38,948 nt of DNA from Betaproteobacteria bacterium (GTDB taxonomy: Bacteria > Pseudomonadota > Gammaproteobacteria > Burkholderiales > Burkholderiaceae), in NCBI GenBank assembly GCA_009921765.1, contig RFXC01000013.1:1-38948 (forward strand). The letters are read 5' to 3'. Below the pieces are notes generated by a model that worked only from the letters and a program-made list of their open reading frames with translations, was not told where the DNA came from and did no database searches. Shown here in pieces: positions 37,310 through 38,948 of this stretch (the first letter of the stretch is position 1; the number at the start of each line of letters is the position of its first letter). Made by a program: the position numbers and the translations under genes.

Positions 37310-38806
37310 ATGAGCCTGCATGCACGTCGGCCGCTTCTGACCCGGGCGCTTCCGGGGGTGATCAGCCTGTTGCTGGCCGTTTTGCCCATGGGCCCGGCCG
37401 GTGCCCAGCCGGCCGAGCTCCCCAGGCTGGGAGATGCCGCTGGCGACCAGTTGTCGCCGCTTGCCGAGCGGCGCCTGGGCGAATCGATCATGCGCGAGAT
37501 TCGACGTGCGCGGGCACTGCTTGACGACCCAGAGCTCACCGATTATCTGAACCGGCTGGCGGCACGCCTTGCGGCGCAGCCTGCGGCGACGGGTTTCAGT
37601 TTTGAGCTGTTTGCGGTCGAGGATCGCAGCATCAACGCATTCGCGCTCCCTGGCGGCTTTATCGGTGTGCACACCGGGCTGGTGGCTGCGTCGCAGGCCG
37701 AGTCCGAGCTCGCTTCGGTGCTCGCGCACGAGCTCGGCCATGTCACGCAGCGGCATATCGCGCGCATGCTTGCCACCCAAAACCAGAGCTCCACCGTGCT
37801 CATGGCCGCGATGGCGGCGGCGTTGCTCGCCGCGCGCTCCAACCCGCAGGCGGCATTCGGCATCGCCTCGCTGGGCAGCACCCTGCAGATGCAGCAACTC
37901 CTGGGTTACTCGCGCGATGCCGAGCGGGAAGCCGACCGGGTGGGCCTGGAGATGCTTCAGCAGGCGGGCTTCGATTCCCAGGGTATGGTCGATTTTTTCG
38001 GGCGGCTGCAGGCAGCGTCGCGGTTGTCCGAGACCGCCCTGCCTGTCTACCTGCGCACCCACCCGCTCACTGGCGATCGGATGAGCGACATTCAAAACCG
38101 GGTGATGGCACTGCGCTACCGCCAGCATCCCGACAGCGTCGAATTCAGCATGCTGCGGGCCCGGTTCCGGGTGCTGGCTGACCGCAGCGTTGACGGAGTG
38201 ACCCGTGCGCGCCAGCTGATTGCGCGACAGGTGGAGGACGGCGCGGTCACGCCCATCGCGGGGCATTACGCGATGGCAGCCGGCGCGCTCGCGGCGGCCG
38301 ACACGGCAGGCGCAAGACATTCGATCGCCGCCGCACGCAGCGCCGCGGGCAAGCCACACGCGTTCATCGAGAGCCTGGCCGCGCAGACTGAGCTCGAAGC
38401 GGGTCAGCACGGGGAGGCGCTTGCCACCGCCGAGCGCGCGATCGCAACCCTGGGCACCACTCGTGCACTCGTTCGCCTCCGAATACGTGCGCTGTCGGCC
38501 CTGGGTCGGTGGCGCGAGGCGGTGGCGGTGGGCGAGCAGGCGCTTGAGTCCACGCGCGCTGACACGGAACTTTGGGAGCTCCTCGCGCGTGCGCAGTCGG
38601 CGCTCGGTCGCGATGCCCAGGCTCATCTTGCGATGGCCGAGATGCACGCGATCAATGGTGTCTGGGTCGCCGCGATCGAGCAATTACAGGCGGCGCAGCG
38701 CACCCGCCAACTCGATTTCTATGCGAGCTCGCAGGTCGATGCAAGACTGCGCGAATTGCGCGCGCGGTTTTTTGAGGAGCGGGAGGACCGTCGTGCGGGA
38801 CGCTGA
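37310..38806 (+). CDS. M48-family periplasmic metalloprotease with C-terminal TPR-like region (BepA-like)
   Basis: The 498-residue protein has an N-terminal signal peptide ([24 protein letters not shown], about residues 9-32). The M48 catalytic domain carries the zinc motif HELGH at 140-144 and the third ligand region [17 protein letters not shown] (Glu205 area), with [13 protein letters not shown] before it. The second half (about 300-490) is helical and Ala-rich, in the manner of TPR repeats. BepA relatives maintain or degrade outer-membrane proteins such as LptD in the periplasm. ATG 37310 is chosen because it follows the palindromic promoter; an in-frame TTG 33 bases upstream would include promoter sequence. 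No ribosome site is visible, which fits a leaderless mRNA. Confidence 0.9.
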   Translation: MSLHARRPLLTRALPGVISLLLAVLPMGPAGAQPAELPRLGDAAGDQLSPLAERRLGESIMREIRRARALLDDPELTDYLNRLAARLAAQPAATGFSFELFAVEDRSINAFALPGGFIGVHTGLVAASQAESELASVLAHELGHVTQRHIARMLATQNQSSTVLMAAMAAALLAARSNPQAAFGIASLGSTLQMQQLLGYSRDAEREADRVGLEMLQQAGFDSQGMVDFFGRLQAASRLSETALPVYLRTHPLTGDRMSDIQNRVMALRYRQHPDSVEFSMLRARFRVLADRSVDGVTRARQLIARQVEDGAVTPIAGHYAMAAGALAAADTAGARHSIAAARSAAGKPHAFIESLAAQTELEAGQHGEALATAERAIATLGTTRALVRLRIRALSALGRWREAVAVGEQALESTRADTELWELLARAQSALGRDAQAHLAMAEMHAINGVWVAAIEQLQAAQRTRQLDFYASSQVDARLRELRARFFEEREDRRAGR

Positions 38807-38948
38807 TCCACGCGACTGTAGCCCGCCTCGCATGCTGGTCAGGCGCGCGCTTGTCGCCGGTCTTGTGCTGTGGACGACATGGTTTTCCGGTCAAGCGTCT
38901 GCTGATGTCAACAAGGCTGGCGAGGCTTTGCGAGAGGGTGAGCGCCTG
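38793..38948 (+). CDS. Secreted protein of unknown function, 5' end only
   Basis: Only the first 52 codons are in the window. GTG 38793 has a strong GGGAGG six bases before it and overlaps the M48 stop by 14 bases; ATG 38832 is an alternative with no ribosome site. Both lead into a Sec signal peptide (LVRRALVAGLVLWTTWFSGQ, cleavage probably after QASA) and a mature start ADVNKAGEALREGERL. The rest lies outside, so no family can be assigned. It is probably co-transcribed with the protease. Confidence 0.7.
   Translation, partial: MRDADPRDCSPPRMLVRRALVAGLVLWTTWFSGQASADVNKAGEALREGERL

Noticed and set aside
36884..38683. Open frame of 599 codons antisense to moaC and the M48 protease
   Set aside because: It is low-complexity Arg/His-rich and covers two clear genes on their coding strands, so it is a shadow.

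Overview
The window is a GC-rich chromosomal segment. Its gene order points to a betaproteobacterium, most likely Burkholderiales: the tail of a dcw division and cell-wall cluster, then peroxiredoxin-lpxC, dciA, secA, argJ, a DUF815 ATPase, a Nudix hydrolase, yacG-zapD-coaE-pilD, and a HlyC/CorC membrane protein. The genus cannot be named from sequence alone. No rRNA, tRNA, CRISPR array, transposase or phage gene was recognised.

Bases 1-8915 are core. A partial ftsW, then murG, murC, ddl and ftsQ overlap by 4-8 bases, followed closely by ftsA and ftsZ. This run makes lipid II precursors and the divisome. A strong hairpin follows ftsZ, then a Prx5-type peroxiredoxin and lpxC (lipid A). dciA faces secA across a 470-base repeat-bearing gap.

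Bases 12682-19267 hold argJ, whose 5' end is damaged, the DUF815 ATPase and Nudix genes on the plus strand, and a minus-strand run CorC-like, pilD, coaE, zapD, yacG.

Bases 19386-27226 are more accessory. They contain a sugar-acid type IlvD/Edd dehydratase and a four-gene minus-strand operon (DUF2796 protein, ABC ATPase, FtsX/MacB-type permease, DUF3299 protein) resembling the Vibrio zrg zinc-acquisition set. Next come a membrane-anchored FMN glutamate-synthase-like protein, a flavodoxin-like protein and two doubtful small overlapping ORFs.

Bases 27539-34100 look like one catabolic island. TRAP transporter genes dctP and dctQM (plus strand) are interleaved with minus-strand genes for a broken 3-hydroxyisobutyrate-dehydrogenase-family enzyme, an IlvD-family dehydratase and a DenD-like dehydrogenase. 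Together they suggest uptake and oxidation or dehydration of a short sugar acid such as a tetronate. Next to it is an 827-residue lipoprotein of unknown function with visibly lower GC. The window ends with moaC and a BepA-like M48 protease, divergent from a 17-base palindrome that could be a two-way promoter, and a truncated secreted protein.

The points most worth a second look are: the lysine in the FtsZ tubulin-signature loop; two similar small deletion-plus-frameshift lesions (argJ and the HIBDH-family gene); the zrg-like operon; the TRAP/DenD/IlvD island; the orphan lipoprotein; and the symmetric moaC/M48 promoter.
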